From contig JAQMRL010000005.1 in NCBI GenBank assembly GCA_035578175.1, positions 54,603,722 through 54,667,721 of the forward strand: a stretch of 64,000 bases of DNA. Direction: 5' to 3'. Shown one piece after another: positions 1 through 10,369 of this stretch. The notes under the pieces were generated by a model. The model worked only from the letters and a program-made list of their open reading frames with translations. It did no database searches and was not told the origin of the DNA. A program made the translations under genes and the position numbers. The DNA comes from Catonia carolina. Its lineage: Eukaryota; Arthropoda; Insecta; Hemiptera; Achilidae. Each line of letters starts with the position of its first letter. The first letter of the stretch is position 1.

Positions 1-490
1 TATTATTACACGTAAATGCCAGTAAATTAGCAGTTAAAACAATCACGGTAAAAATAAATTATATTTTATAAGAACTGTGGTAAGTCTGTTATAATAGAGT
101 TAATTAATTGAAGGCTATTAAACAGTCATTATATTGATCACGTCGTAAAAACAAATTTAGTCATTATTAGCTACTCTGTTATTATAATGCCTTTGATTTA
201 TAATGACTACTGAGAGTGGCATCATTCTTAATGTCATCATTTTGATATCTTTTTACATTTTTACTTTCTCATGAATATATTCTACTTTATGGAGGAATAC
301 AGTATTGCCACTGTGAAAAATTTTACACCGGAATATTGTAATTAAACTTTACGTTTCTTGACCCCTACAGATAAAATGTGGTTTATAAACGGCGGTCAGC
401 CCTTGTATGCGTTTTTCGTTCTGTTTGAAAAGCGTTTTCCAATTTAATGCAGTACCGGCCAGGATAGTATACAGTGGAATCACATCATTA
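1..490. other. AT-rich sequence, nothing recognised
   Basis: No domain, repeat terminus or RNA gene was recognised. A 90-codon minus-strand frame here runs into the adjacent repeat and shows no family motif, so it is not called. Confidence 0.5.
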
Positions 491-992
491 AAAATCTGGT
501 GTGAACAGACGACTTCCTCTTGCCAATGCAAATAATGAACAATATAACCTAACATTAGTAATAATACATTAGAAATAAACAAAAAAAACCTCAAAAAACA
601 TAACTTAATATTTTTAATCATGAGTGCATTATTCTTTCATGAATAATGCACTCTGTATGAATAATGAATGAGTATAAAAAATGCAGTAAATGAAGCGATT
701 TTTTAAAAAATTACTTACGGTTAACCGATTTTGAAGAAAATGTTCGTGTCGGGTTCTCCTGTGGTATGTAACTTAAGTTTTAAGTTTCAACTTCATGTGT
801 TGTTCCCTTTTTGAGATATTCTGTTCACACTGAGACACACACACATACACACTCGCAGACCAATCGCTAAAAAGTGGTTTTTTGGGTTCAAGGGGTCTGA
901 TAACGTGTATATCCGGTGAAAACTTAAGTTCGAAAAATCGACATGAAAACAATACTTGCCTTATTATTATATTCATATAGGTAAGAGAAAGT
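491..992 (-). repeat. Family B TG-core repeat, copy B1 (internally deleted)
   Basis: This is a minus-oriented copy of a roughly 1-kb repeat present six times in the window. Its inner end (AAAATCTGGTGTGAA) lies at the left and its outer end (GGTAAGAGAAAGT) at the right. About half of the body is missing: the sequence jumps near 640-675 from the inner third to the outer third. The internal CA tract is reduced to a few repeats near 835-850. It encodes nothing recognisable. Confidence 0.85.
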
Positions 993-2540
993 AAAACACT
1001 CTATGGCAACGAACTAAAAAGAGTATTGTAGTTTAAAATACACTTTTGGCTGGTTGAACATAATAAATAATAGGGACTGGTACTTTGAATTGTGAAATAT
1101 TTGTGAGAAAAGGAAAATACTGCAGTATATTATATTTATATAAGAATATTCAACGTTATTTATATCTATTATTTTAATATAACCATCTATTAGCCTATTA
1201 CTACAAACCTTCATTGAATGCAGGTTGTATAAATAATTTTTTTAAGATTGTCAAAATTAGATTTCTATTGGAAAGTCATTTACACATCAACAACTAAATT
1301 TAAGAAATCACACTTCTGGAAATTTTAAGTTAGTAAGCAAGAGTTTCAAAATTCAAATAATATTTTTGCACACCTCACAATAGTTCTGTTATCGTTATAA
1401 CTTCTCCAGAAACGAATAGGCTATATTATTTCAGTTTGCTGTTGGCGGTCGGTTTGGAGGTTTATTACACACATTAACACAAATGGAACGGCAATGACAA
1501 TAATTTATTATTGGTTAAAAATAGAGGATAGTTCTTATAGATAAATTAAATTACTTATCAAAAGTGATGACAATTGTACTGCTAACAGCCAATCACGCCT
1601 ACATTTATTTATGTTTTATTTGAAAAATTCTTCATAAATTCATTACTTTAAAAGAATTTAAGGAATGACAATTTGATAATCTAACTTAACTATTTACAAA
1701 AATAACATTATACAATTTTAGTGGGGTAGTTCTACTAGAAGAGTTTATTCTATGTATCCTATTTTTTTTAAAATGCTCTATTTTTAGTCCCTACACATTT
1801 TATTCGTAAGCGATTTCGGGAAAAATCTTTATTATCATGGGTTATAACTAACTGATCATCAGCGTAATTGAGTGTTTTTATGTAAGTACCTCGAATTAGA
1901 ATACACATTCCCTCATATTTTTTTTCTATAGTTTCAGCACTTACTCCAAAAATATTTAAAACATTTTTGGTGACGTTAAGTAGTCATGGAGCAGCCCTTT
2001 AGTAGTTTTAGAATTTCACGTATTTCATCAGATATCTCGGAAATTACTGTAATTACAGCCGTGTGAACATTTTATTCGCTATTTCAGCATTTTTGCATAA
2101 AACAAATTTAAATATTAAGTTTAATTTACGCCCTACAAATTTCTTTATAAGTTTAGTTCACAGGGAAAGCTGAATTTCAGGGGAAATCGTTCAATAAGTA
2201 ACTTGATAAGAAAGCAATTCCGGACCAATATTTAGTACCTATATGAACTATTTTTCTTATTTTTAGCTGTATAATCAGTTTCTGAAGTATTATCCGTTCT
2301 TTCTGAAACATCCTGTGTATTTTATTTAACCTTGTATGTCCTTATATTTGTTTTACTGCAATTATCGTATTATTAGACATCCAAGTTTCTTCCCTAGAAT
2401 CTCATAATTTCTTTCTTGGGTCAGAATTGTATGCCTTTCTTAAATCAAAAAATGATAGATGTACGTCTTAGTTTTTGCTAATTTTTATCCATGAGTTTTA
2501 CTGTAAGCCTATACATGTAATATAAAGGCCTCATTTTCTT
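993..2540. other. AT-rich sequence, nothing recognised
   Basis: Both strands are rich in stops and no transposon end or protein motif was found in this stretch. Confidence 0.5.
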
Positions 2541-3705
2541 CTTTGGTTTCCTATCCGTTTCGGATGTTGGCCACCATATTAACAAGCGGAACCTTATTCA
2601 GTGCTGCTCGAAGCAGCTGTGTTGTCGTTTTCGAGTAGAGCGGACGCCAAAGTAGGTTGCCGGTGTAGCTGCGCGAATAGTTCGGATTCAGTGGGTAAAT
2701 GTCTTTCTTAGCACCAAACTGCCTATTAAATCACATGCGCTGAACGGTGTAAATTGTTACCTATTAGCGACGTTGAAAACATTCAATTGTATACAACAAT
2801 TAACGCCTACCACATACAACACTTAACAGACTAATGTTTTCAGGTCAGCTGATATAATAACGTTGCGAGAGCGAAGTGATTCTGATCACAACTGGTATAG
2901 CACTGACCCCTACCACTGGCTGAGGCAACCGAGCGCGCCATTACCAAAATAAACTTTCTGCGCACTTCAGAAAACCGGCAAGCTTATTTGGCGTCCGCTC
3001 GACCACATTCTCAGATTTTTCAATCAGGAAATACGTCTTCTCTCCACGCTACGTTGTCCGGATATTCTTCCTTGCAATATAGATTGCAGCAACCCATATC
3101 TTTTATCGTTGCGCATTATATGTCCCAAATACTCGAGTTCATGTTCTCTTTATTATGTTCATGACTTCTTTTGATTTCTGCATGGGTCTCAATACCTCCT
3201 CATTAGAGACGCGATCCACCCTGGAGAGCGACATCTCAAACGCTTTCATCTCAAACGCTACAAGGATTTCCATTCAGAGCAACCAATTTCCAAGCCATCA
3301 ATGCTACCTACACACTATAGAAGGAATAAAAATTTTCCCTGTTATGATATTCTATTTCTGTAAACACTATTAGATGCGTTAAAGAATTCCCTACTAGAAA
3401 ATAATAATATTTACCGGTTTCCGACTTATACTGACCTTGCAGAAGCACGTTTTATCGCCCCAGCACAATCCATTCGGCATAATCTGATATTATATTGCCA
3501 GTGTGAACAAGGTTATCATGTTCATGACTTCTTTTGATTTCTGTACAGGTCTCAATACCTCCTTATTAGAGACGCGATCCACCCTGCAGAACGACAACTC
3601 AAACGCTTCAAGTCTTTTACTCATGAAATCATTAAGCGTCTAAGAATCCACGCCATAAAACAGAACCGAGAAAAAGGCCTCATAACCTGTTAAAATCTGG
3701 AGGAC
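2541..3705 (-). pseudogene. Non-LTR retrotransposon RT C-terminal remnant (LINE family L), rearranged
   Basis: Reading the minus strand gives the tail of a LINE reverse-transcriptase polyprotein. It contains the pattern WVDRVSNEEVLRRMQKSK, then a KLEYFGHI-type segment, a GRRRISWLKNLR-type segment, and a terminal LFRAA..KV..V...I segment. Many stops and frameshifts are present. The copy is split at 2638-3000 by a short inverted-repeat element. The VSNEEVLRR segment occurs twice (about 3130-3240 and 3520-3620), separated by about 280 bp of unrelated sequence, so part of the copy is duplicated. The copy at 17580-18285 is closely related and lacks the short insertion. The family assignment rests on motif recall; the call as a dead LINE 3' end is secure. 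Confidence 0.8.
2638..3000. mobile_element. 363-bp MITE inserted in LINE L remnant
   Basis: The ends are imperfect terminal inverted repeats of about 26 bp: GAGCGGACGCCAAA at the left and TTTGGCGTCCGCTC at the right, with GCCGG inside both. It interrupts the LINE between CGAGTA and CCACATT. The related LINE copy near 17680-17695 reads CGAGTACCACATT without interruption and so gives the empty site. The left flank is TA and the right flank GA, consistent with a TA target duplication with one substitution. There is no coding capacity. The interior is richer in G and C than its surroundings. Confidence 0.88.
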
Positions 3706-4051
3706 ATTTTTAAAAGATATTTTTAATGGTTGCATTACATTATCTGAATATAATACGATAAAGTAAAACCATAAAATGTTGCATCAATCTATTCATCAAA
3801 TAATTTATTTATTAAAAATGTATTCACCGCCACCAGTAGAGCAAGAAAGTTGTCGCTATTATTTAAATTATTTGATGTTAAAAATATTTTATAAGGCTAC
3901 TTTTAATAATCAGACTAAGTGAGTTTTACAATGGACTATTGTAGAATACTGCAGTTAATCCGCCCACATAAATGTATTGTAGAGTTTTAATAATAATAAT
4001 TTTACACTGACTCAACAATATGTAGTTAAGTACTTAACTAGATTAGGTTAG
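3706..4051. other. AT-rich sequence, nothing recognised
   Basis: Simple AT-rich sequence between a LINE remnant and a mariner-like element, with no recognisable gene. Confidence 0.5.
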
Positions 4052-4053
4052 TA

Positions 4054-4839
4054 CAGCGTGTGTCAAAAAGTACTTACAAATTTGAAAATTCATATTAATT
4101 TAATAACTCTTCTTTTAACTTACAGAAATGATTTTTAGTGTCATTTTGTAGTAAAATGTAAAATATATGTATATAGTAAAATATTTTACCATTAACCTAA
4201 ACAGATTCAATATGATTTCCATTGGTTATGTGGCACACATTCCATCTGAAGTCGATTTCTTGCCAAACTTGCAGCAGCATGTGCAGTGTAACTTGTTCAG
4301 TTGCGGCGTAGATTCTAGCTCTAAGCCCTGGTAGTGAAGTCGGTAACGGTGGACATACACTATATCCTTAATGAATTCATGAAAGAAAAAGTCAAGAGGT
4401 GTCAAGTCCGGTGAACGTGGGGGCCATGCAATTTTCTCATCTCGACCAATCCATTTAGTCGGAATGAGCGCATTTAGGAAATCCCGGACGTCGAAGAGGT
4501 AATGCGGCGGTACGCCATCTTGCATAAAGTTCGAGATGGAACCGTTTTTTCAACACCCGCCAAACAGTCATATGTGGGACGCCCAGCTCTCGAGAAGCAC
4601 TCTGGGTCTATTTCGTAGGAGAAATAACAAAACTTTCTCTAACTTGCTCTACGACGTCCGACGTCAGGGACGTACCGAAGTACCAATAGCGCTTGATTTG
4701 GCGTGATTCGTACTAGAGTACTACGTGAATCAAAACTTGATAATTTTTTCTGTAAAATTACACTAAAACCATGTCAGTACATTAAAAGAATAAATAAATA
4801 TGAATTTTCAAAGTTGTAAGTCCTTTTTGATACACGCTG
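4054..4839 (-). mobile_element. Tc1/mariner-like element, internally deleted (family M1)
   Basis: The terminal inverted repeats begin CAGCGTGTGTCAAAAAG and end CTTTTTGATACACGCTG, and homology continues inward through GAAAATTCATATT. Flanking TA dinucleotides at 4052-4053 and 4840-4841 fit the TA target duplication of this superfamily. At roughly 790 bp it is too short for a full transposase gene. The minus strand keeps a helix-turn-helix piece and a catalytic-core tail, described separately. Confidence 0.9.
4226..4690 (-). pseudogene. Mariner-like DDE transposase, deletion-fused remnant
   Basis: On the minus strand, about 4690-4540 encodes a DNA-binding segment (SASRELGVPHMTVWRVLKKR, with one upstream stop). 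It is followed almost directly, in another frame, by the catalytic core from MQDGVPPHY through WPPRSPDLTPLDFF at 4525-4226. The second catalytic Asp (QDG) and the third (SPDL) are present. The region that should carry the first Asp has been deleted together with everything between the helix-turn-helix and QDG. The frame change at the deletion and the missing first Asp mean it cannot encode an active enzyme. The core resembles the family with the WPPRSPDLTPLDFF signature found in many insect genomes. Confidence 0.85.
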
Positions 4840-4841
4840 TA

Positions 4842-5389
4842 TAAAATAATGAAAGATATACCGTATAATGGTAATTTATATAGACAGTTGGCAACCCTGC
4901 TCGCTTTACGTGCAACCTGCACGTTTATTACTGAATTATTACCATTAGTATGCACACACAATTATATTTAGCATTATATATATTTTTCAATCTTTTTAAT
5001 ATAAGTTCTGCATTCCCAACTAATTCACTATTTAATAATTTAAAATAAATTTATTTGATACAGGATTTCAACTTATTATACTATTTAAATAATTAAATTT
5101 TTATGTAAAGGTTTAGTTAATAATTTAAATATTATATGTCATGTTAATACTTATATTAACGTTATTGTGTTAAATTTTATATGCAATATTTTTTTTGTCG
5201 TTGACCCTTTTAGGAATAGACCTTCATCAAAAATACAATATGTATAAATACATACAGAGTTAACTCGAAAAAATAAAAATACAATATTTACAAACATATG
5301 CAGACTATATATATACAAAAAACTTATATACATACATAGTATATAAATTTATATATGTATTATATATACTTTTATTTAAATATACATTG
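4842..5389. other. Very AT-rich sequence, nothing recognised
   Basis: Long runs of A and T with TATA/ATAT microsatellite-like stretches. No protein or repeat family was recognised. Confidence 0.5.
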
Positions 5390-5490
5390 TATAACACACA
5401 ATGAACAGCCAAACAAAACAAAATTATATATAACACTCACCGTATTACATGATATTCAAGATATCTTTCGTCTCTCTCGGAGATTATCAT

Positions 5491-5522
5491 CATTCCACGC
5501 GCGAAAAGTCGCGCGTGGAATG
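5491..5522. repeat. GC-rich perfect hairpin
   Basis: A perfect 14-bp stem, CATTCCACGCGCGA with its complement, encloses the 4-base loop AAAG. CG-rich sequence is rare in this AT-rich window. It lies just inside the left arm of the foldback element. Confidence 0.9.
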
Positions 5523-5578
5523 GTTGTTTGCAACAAATTAAATTAACTGACGTGGTCTTCGACCGTATGTGTTTTATA

Positions 5579-6358
5579 CCGGGTGATTTTTTAGTCCTGT
5601 TACCCAATTGTTAATGTCTGGTAATTTTTTTTCTAAGAAAGGGATATTTGTTTTCTGACACAAAGTTGGTAGCCCTACTCAACCAGTATAGATACGACAG
5701 TTTGAGTTGATTCTCCTTGAGTTGCGTAAAATTTTGTGCTGTTTCCAGTTGTGTTACGAACAGAATGTCTTTTACCCTAGAACGACGGGTTTTCATTCTT
5801 GAACAATATTTTGCTACAAAATCGTATGCGAGTGTAAAAGAATCATTTCAAATTAAATTTTTTGGTGTTCCTCCACTCTATTCTAGTCAATTTCTAGGCT
5901 AACTAACTGATTTTTAGAGGCAGGTATTGTTTGCAGCAGAAAACGTAGTGGTCGACCAACTCTCTTGACAGATGACGTTAAGAGAATGTGAAAACAAGAT
6001 TGCTCAATTCTCCATGGAAAAGTTTACAAAAACTTTCCTCGCATGTTGATTTGTCATGTTCGAGTGCTCAGAAAGCTGCTAAAAAATTGAAATTGTATCC
6101 GTATCACATACGATTAGTTCTAGAGCTTCAGCCTCCAGATTTAAACAAGAGATTGTTTTAGGATAAAAGACATTCTGTTCGTAGCACGGCCGGAAAGGCA
6201 CAAAATTTTACACAGCTCAAGGAGAATCAACTCACACTGCCATATCCATACTGGTTGAGTAGGGCTACCAACTTAGTATCACAAAAGAAAATTTATTTTT
6301 TTTAGAAAAATATTACCAGACATTAACAATTGGGTAACAGGACTAAAAAATCACCCTG
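5579..6358 (+). mobile_element. Tc1/mariner-like nonautonomous element M2, copy 1
   Basis: The ends are long inverted repeats starting CCGGGTGATTTTTTAGTCC and ending GGACTAAAAAATCACCCTG. Pairing extends imperfectly for about 200 bp through AGTTGGTAGCCCTACTCAACCAG. TA dinucleotides flank it (5577-5578 and 6359-6360). It retains only the N-terminal, DNA-binding portion of a transposase. A second copy of nearly equal length lies inverted at 53737-54515, and a truncated third at 45849-46492. Confidence 0.9.
5717..6150 (+). pseudogene. Transposase N-terminal (helix-turn-helix) remnant, no catalytic core
   Basis: The first frame contains MSFTLERRVFILEQYF followed by ASVKESFQIKFFGVPP. This pattern matches the N-terminal helix-turn-helix (DUF4817-like) of an insect mariner-type transposase family. 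After a frame change come GRPTLLTDDV and a KAAKKLKLYPYHIR-like stretch, the linker and second DNA-binding segment, ending near PPDLNKR. Nothing resembling the three-Asp catalytic core follows; the terminal repeat begins instead. It could at most encode a short DNA-binding peptide. The comparison with DUF4817 is from memory of the family. Confidence 0.75.
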
Positions 6359-6499
6359 TATATGTGTTTGGTGTGATTCATGTAGTTTGTTCCTGATGAT
6401 GTCTCCGAGAGAGACGAAAGATATCTTGAATATCAAGTAACTTTGAGGTGTGTGTTACATATAATTTTGTTTTGTTTATCGGTTCATTGTATATTATAT

Positions 6500-7269
6500 A
6501 GCTCTCATTTTCGCGTATAAAAGTATAAACGATTTTACTTCAAGAGCACACCATTATAATACCAGGAACAAGGATCTCTTACTTTTACACAAGGCCTCAA
6601 AAACTTTATAGCAAAGGCATTTCTGCTATTTAGGGCCCAAACTGCTCAATCTGCTCCCCCTACAAATCAAAAATATGCCGGACATCATAAGGTATAAAAC
6701 AGCAGTAACCATTTGGCTATTGGAAGTAGGGAGAGACGCTATAGAAAAAATGGTTACTCCAGGAAACATATAGTTTTGTGAGCTCGTCTACCGGTTTCAA
6801 TTTAGTTTTCTATTATTAGTAGATAAATTCTTTTGTCTTGCATGTTATATTGTTTGTTTTATTTTTCATTTGTACATGTAATTATATCACAGCATATTAT
6901 TTTTTTTAATAAAAATTCTTAGTAGTTTAATTAGTATTTAAGTAACTTGTTAGTTACTTAACATGTAGTTGTAATTACTAACACACTAATAGATTATCGT
7001 AGTACAGTAGTTGCAGTAGTAGTATAATGGACAAAGAAGCACTGAAATGATCTACCCTTGAACATGGGAATTCATAGTTGGGTGGATTAATTTCTCCACC
7101 GCGAATAAAAATAAATTGTTTTAAAATTGTCAAAGTATAATTAAGGAAATTAACATTTATTTTGTATTGATATTTATTTTTTGTAATCAATGGGAAATAA
7201 ATAAATATATATATTTAGTGTATGTAAACAAAAATAATAATTATTTTCAAACAAAGATAACTGGTAAAC
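6500..7269. other. AT-rich sequence with weak coding debris
   Basis: Around 6580-6770 two plus-strand frames read AKAFLLFRAQTAQSAPPTNQ and KTAVTIWLLEVGRDAIEKMV before stops. They look like decayed protein-coding sequence, but I could not assign a family. The rest is simple AT-rich sequence. Confidence 0.35.
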
Positions 7270-7316
7270 AGTTACACCCCAACGTCCTTGCTAATGACCG
7301 TTGCAGTTGATGCGCC
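7270..7316 (+). repeat. Shared 39-base motif, copy 1
   Basis: ACCCCAACGTCCTTGCTAAT followed by GACCGTTGCAGTTGATGCG recurs in inverted orientation at about 10195-10235 beside the other D-type SINE head. A weaker inverted match lies at 7380-7412. Confidence 0.6.
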
Positions 7317-7377
7317 GTTAAAGAAAAAAAAGATAATAATGTATAATAAAATAATATTTTTATTTATCTATTTAAAG

Positions 7378-7541
7378 TCGCATCAACTGTTTGCTTATCA
7401 GCGATTACGGTGAATTATGTGACTGTAACTGTGGGATTTGATTTGTAAAAATTTCCAGACCCTGGCCGGGAATCGAACCCAAAACCTTCCCGTGGTTGTA
7501 AAACGCGCTAACCACTACGCTACAGAGGCGGCCGGAATTTA
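7378..7541 (-). repeat. tRNA-related SINE head (family D)
   Basis: On the minus strand, GTAGCGTAGTGGTTAGCGC has the form of an RNA polymerase III A box (complement at 7505-7523), and GGTTCGATTCCCGGC that of a B box (complement at 7465-7479), with tRNA-like spacing. The acceptor stem does not pair, so this is a SINE promoter region rather than a working tRNA. A related head lies at 10285-10365. The body beyond the head is AT-rich and its 3' end is unclear. Confidence 0.7.
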
Positions 7542-7559
7542 TATTAGTGTTTGTAATAT

Positions 7560-8885
7560 TTATATTCATAATTTATTATTTTTAAACTTTTGTTCAAGAA
7601 GACGAATATCCCGGCTACAGAACTTGAGGACCTGGTTTGAGAAGAAGACCTTTTATTTAGCCACCAAGCTTCTCTGCAGTTGACAGTTGCAGAGTGATTA
7701 GTGTTTTACAATTCATTTACTAATTCAAGTGCCATTAATATCATATAAATCGAATAATAACTATAAAATAAATAAAATAGACTTTGTTCTGTTATATTAA
7801 TGTTTAATACTTAAGTTTGCAAAAAAAAAAACCATTTACAATCACCGAAACGGATAGTGTCTTCATATAAGGACACTTTTCAAGAAGAGTGCTGCACCAG
7901 CCACACATACATTTTAATTTTGATAAGTGTGCATAAAATAGAACTCCAAGCGTTTATGAATATACCCCAGCATTCCTTGTCATGTAAAGTTCAAATTTGT
8001 TCATTTACAACCCGAAAACTTAATTTTCTTTATTTTTAACCACCATCCATTTGCAAGGTTTTTATGAAAATTAATTCGCCCTTTAAAGGCCTAATCAATT
8101 GAATTTCTGCATCAAATTGTTAAGTTTCACATACATAACTAGAGTAGATAACATATACGAATTGAAGACTTGAGTAAGACAACTAGCTCGATTACTAAAC
8201 TTGATTGAATTCCCGGCAGAAATTTATAAACTTATCATAATGCACTAGTGAAGTACAGTATTGCACAATCAATTGTAGTTTGTAATGACCAAGAGAAACG
8301 AGAAGTATAGATTTGGTCAAAGATTCATGAGTAAATGGTTAATCGGATCACATATTTCAATAGGACTCTTTGATTTCAACAATATATCATCACATGTTAT
8401 TGATAAAAACTATAAAAAATCAATGACAACAGAACAGATCAGAAGCAGATCAAAATAAGTTATGGCTTTTAAAAAATGATACAATTTGTTACACCTTGTC
8501 AAGCAATATGCATGACTTTTAACCCCGCGTGGGCGGGATACAAACTGGGCCAAGGCAATCGAACAAGACCCCTTTCAACCACAATATAGCACGATATTAT
8601 ACATATATTTATTAAAAGAACATAATGTGTGCATACCATTTATATTCTTAAGTTAAATCTAATTTATTTATTTTATTTATAGATATTTCAATTATTATTA
8701 GTGTTATTACAATATGGACACATTCTGCATGTTTTATAAATATTACAATCTCTGAATCGAGTAAAACAATAATTTGATATTTACAAAGTAATGTAATGTA
8801 CTTTATAACATTATGAAATTTAATTTACATAGAAATGGCATAGCAGTAGAGTGCTCTACATTTTGATCTATTTATTGTAATATTG
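7560..8885. other. AT-rich sequence, nothing recognised
   Basis: No transposon terminus or coding signature was found. A short GC-rich palindromic patch (CCCGCGTGGGCGGG, about 8523-8538) is the only local contrast. Confidence 0.45.
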
Positions 8886-9008
8886 TTTTTATAACTAGAA
8901 TGTTTAGTTTAGAATGTTATTTAAATAAAATACAAGTTTAATTCTTACTTCTACTGATAAATTATACAATATACTTTGTCAGTTCCGATCGAATTCTAAA
9001 ATGTCTTT
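8886..9008 (+). repeat. 123-bp direct repeat, left copy
   Basis: The stretch from TTTTTATAACTAGAATG to CTAAAATGTCTTT is repeated nearly unchanged at 10012-10134. The two copies bracket the full-length family B element. Confidence 0.9.
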
Positions 9009-9071
9009 AATTTTTTTTTACAGAATACATTAATATTATGAATAAGTTATTTCAACGCTTTTGAATACTTT

Positions 9072-9204
9072 TTACTTTCTCTTGCCTACATGAATATATA
9101 GGAAGGAAAGTATTGTTTTCATGTCGATTTTTCGAAATCAAGTTTTCACCGGATCTACACGTTTTCAGACCCCCTGAACCCAAAAAACATGTTTATAGCG
9201 ATTG

Positions 9205-9244
<40 letters not shown>

Positions 9245-10016
9245 AGAATATCTCAAGAATGGAACATCGTACGAACTTGCTACTTGAAAATTAAATTAGA
9301 TACCACTAGAGGACCGACACAAACATTTTCATCAAAAACGGTCAACCGGAAATCGTAGTTTATTCGTGTAATTTTTCACTCTTTTGCGATTTTCTCAAAA
9401 ACTGGTCCTACGAATTTTTTTTAAATCGGCTCGTTTACTAAATTTTTTATACTTTACAAGATAGGGTAGGCGTCATGTCTGCTGAAATTCTTGAAGCGGC
9501 TGTTTTCACGTAAAAAGATTGTTTTTTTAAGATTGCGGCTTTAATATGCATTTTAGCGCAAAAAGTTATAATAAAATTTGTAAAAAATTTAAAAACCTAC
9601 AACTTTTATTTCAAACATTTTTTTGTATAACGCTTAGTTTAGCAGTAATTAGCGATTTTCTGTTTTTTCTCACGAAAACGTGTAAAAATTCGATTTTTTA
9701 AAGATTTTAGCCTTAGTATGCATTTTACGACAAAAAAGTATATAATCAAATTTATAGGAAATTAAAAGGTCTATAACTTTTATTTAGAGCATGTTTCTCT
9801 ACAGAGCCTAGTTTAGCATGAAAGAGTGATTTTCCGTATTTTAAAGCCAATCTGAGGTTAATTTTCATTTTGCATTTTTCAGTCATAATTAAAATAAAGT
9901 TAGGTTTATTTGAGGTTAGTTTTTTGTTTATTTCTAATGTTTTATTACTTAGGTTATATTGTTTATTATTTTCATTGGCAAGAGAAAGTCGTATGAGTGT
10001 TTCACACCAGATTTTT
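9072..10016 (+). repeat. Family B TG-core repeat, copy B2 (full length)
   Basis: The outer end is TTACTTTCTCTTGCCTACATG and the inner end is GGCAAGAGAAAGTCG followed by TTTCACACCAGATTTTT, so a 13-bp terminal inverted repeat (ACTTTCTCTTGCC / GGCAAGAGAAAGT) is visible. Near the outer end the sequence folds on itself (ACTTTC...GAAAGT within 45 bp). A TG tract lies at about 9208-9242. The body holds repeated short blocks such as CTACAACTTTTATTT and TTTAGCGGTAATTAG-like segments. No coding capacity was recognised. Family B is present six times in three arrangements: solo, deleted, and paired as a foldback. Confidence 0.88.
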
Positions 10017-10134
10017 ATAACTAGAATGTTTAGTTTAGAATGTTATTCAAATAAAATACAAGTTTAATTCTTACTTCTACTGATAAATTGTACAATATAC
10101 TTGTCAGTTTCGATCGAGTTCTAAAAATGTCTTT
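10012..10134 (+). repeat. 123-bp direct repeat, right copy
   Basis: Copy of 8886-9008 with a few substitutions. It starts exactly where the family B element ends, whereas about 60 bp separate the left copy from the element. Confidence 0.9.
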
Positions 10135-10189
10135 TTAGACTAAATTTTTGGACTAATTGAATGTAAACATATTGTCTTCCTTCGCCAAT

Positions 10190-10365
10190 ATCGCATCAAC
10201 TACAATGGTCATTAGCGACGACGTTGGGGTATAACTATTATACGATGGAGGATGAAATGATATTTTATAACGTATGAAAATATGCCGTGCCTGAGTGGGA
10301 TTCGAACCCAGGACCGCATGATGAGAGGCGAGCACGTTACCAACTGCGTCAATGCGGCCGGCACA
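10190..10365 (-). repeat. tRNA-related SINE head (family D), second copy
   Basis: The minus strand reads GACGCAGTTGGTAACGTGC (A-box-like; complement at 10331-10350) and GGTTCGAATCCCACTC (B-box-like; complement at 10295-10310). The segment downstream carries the shared ACCCCAACGTCGTCGCTAAT motif. The same downstream block (GCACGGCATATTT...TTTCATCCT) also appears at about 34133-34180. Confidence 0.7.
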
Positions 10366-10369
10366 TTTT

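Larger units (their letters stand above)
5390..6500. mobile_element. Foldback (long inverted repeat) element hosting an M2 insertion
   Basis: The left arm (about 5395-5488) and right arm (about 6395-6490) are inverted copies. GATATTCAAGATATCTTTCG pairs with CGAAAGATATCTTGAATATC, and outward the AATGAAC..AAACAAAACAAAATTATAT stretch pairs with its complement ending GGTTCATT. The loop between the arms holds a GC-rich hairpin and a TA-flanked 780-bp element. Without that insertion the foldback would be about 330 bp. No coding sequence belongs to the outer element. I could not identify a target duplication. Confidence 0.75.

Noticed and set aside
5395..6490. M2 inverted repeats as the cause of the outer inverted arms
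   Set aside because: The outer arms lie beyond the TA flanks of M2 and have unrelated sequence, so they belong to a separate foldback.
6580..6770. Coding-like text LLFRAQTAQSAPPTNQ and TAVTIWLLEVGRDAIEKM
   Set aside because: Two short frames separated by a stop, with no family I can name; insufficient for a gene call.
7450..7541. tRNA gene
   Set aside because: A and B boxes are good but the acceptor and anticodon stems do not form properly; treated as a SINE head. The same applies at 10285-10365 and 59045-59110.
8510..8560. tRNA-like or SINE head around CCCGCGTGGGCGGG
   Set aside because: Only a weak B-box-like string and a short palindrome; no A box at the right distance.
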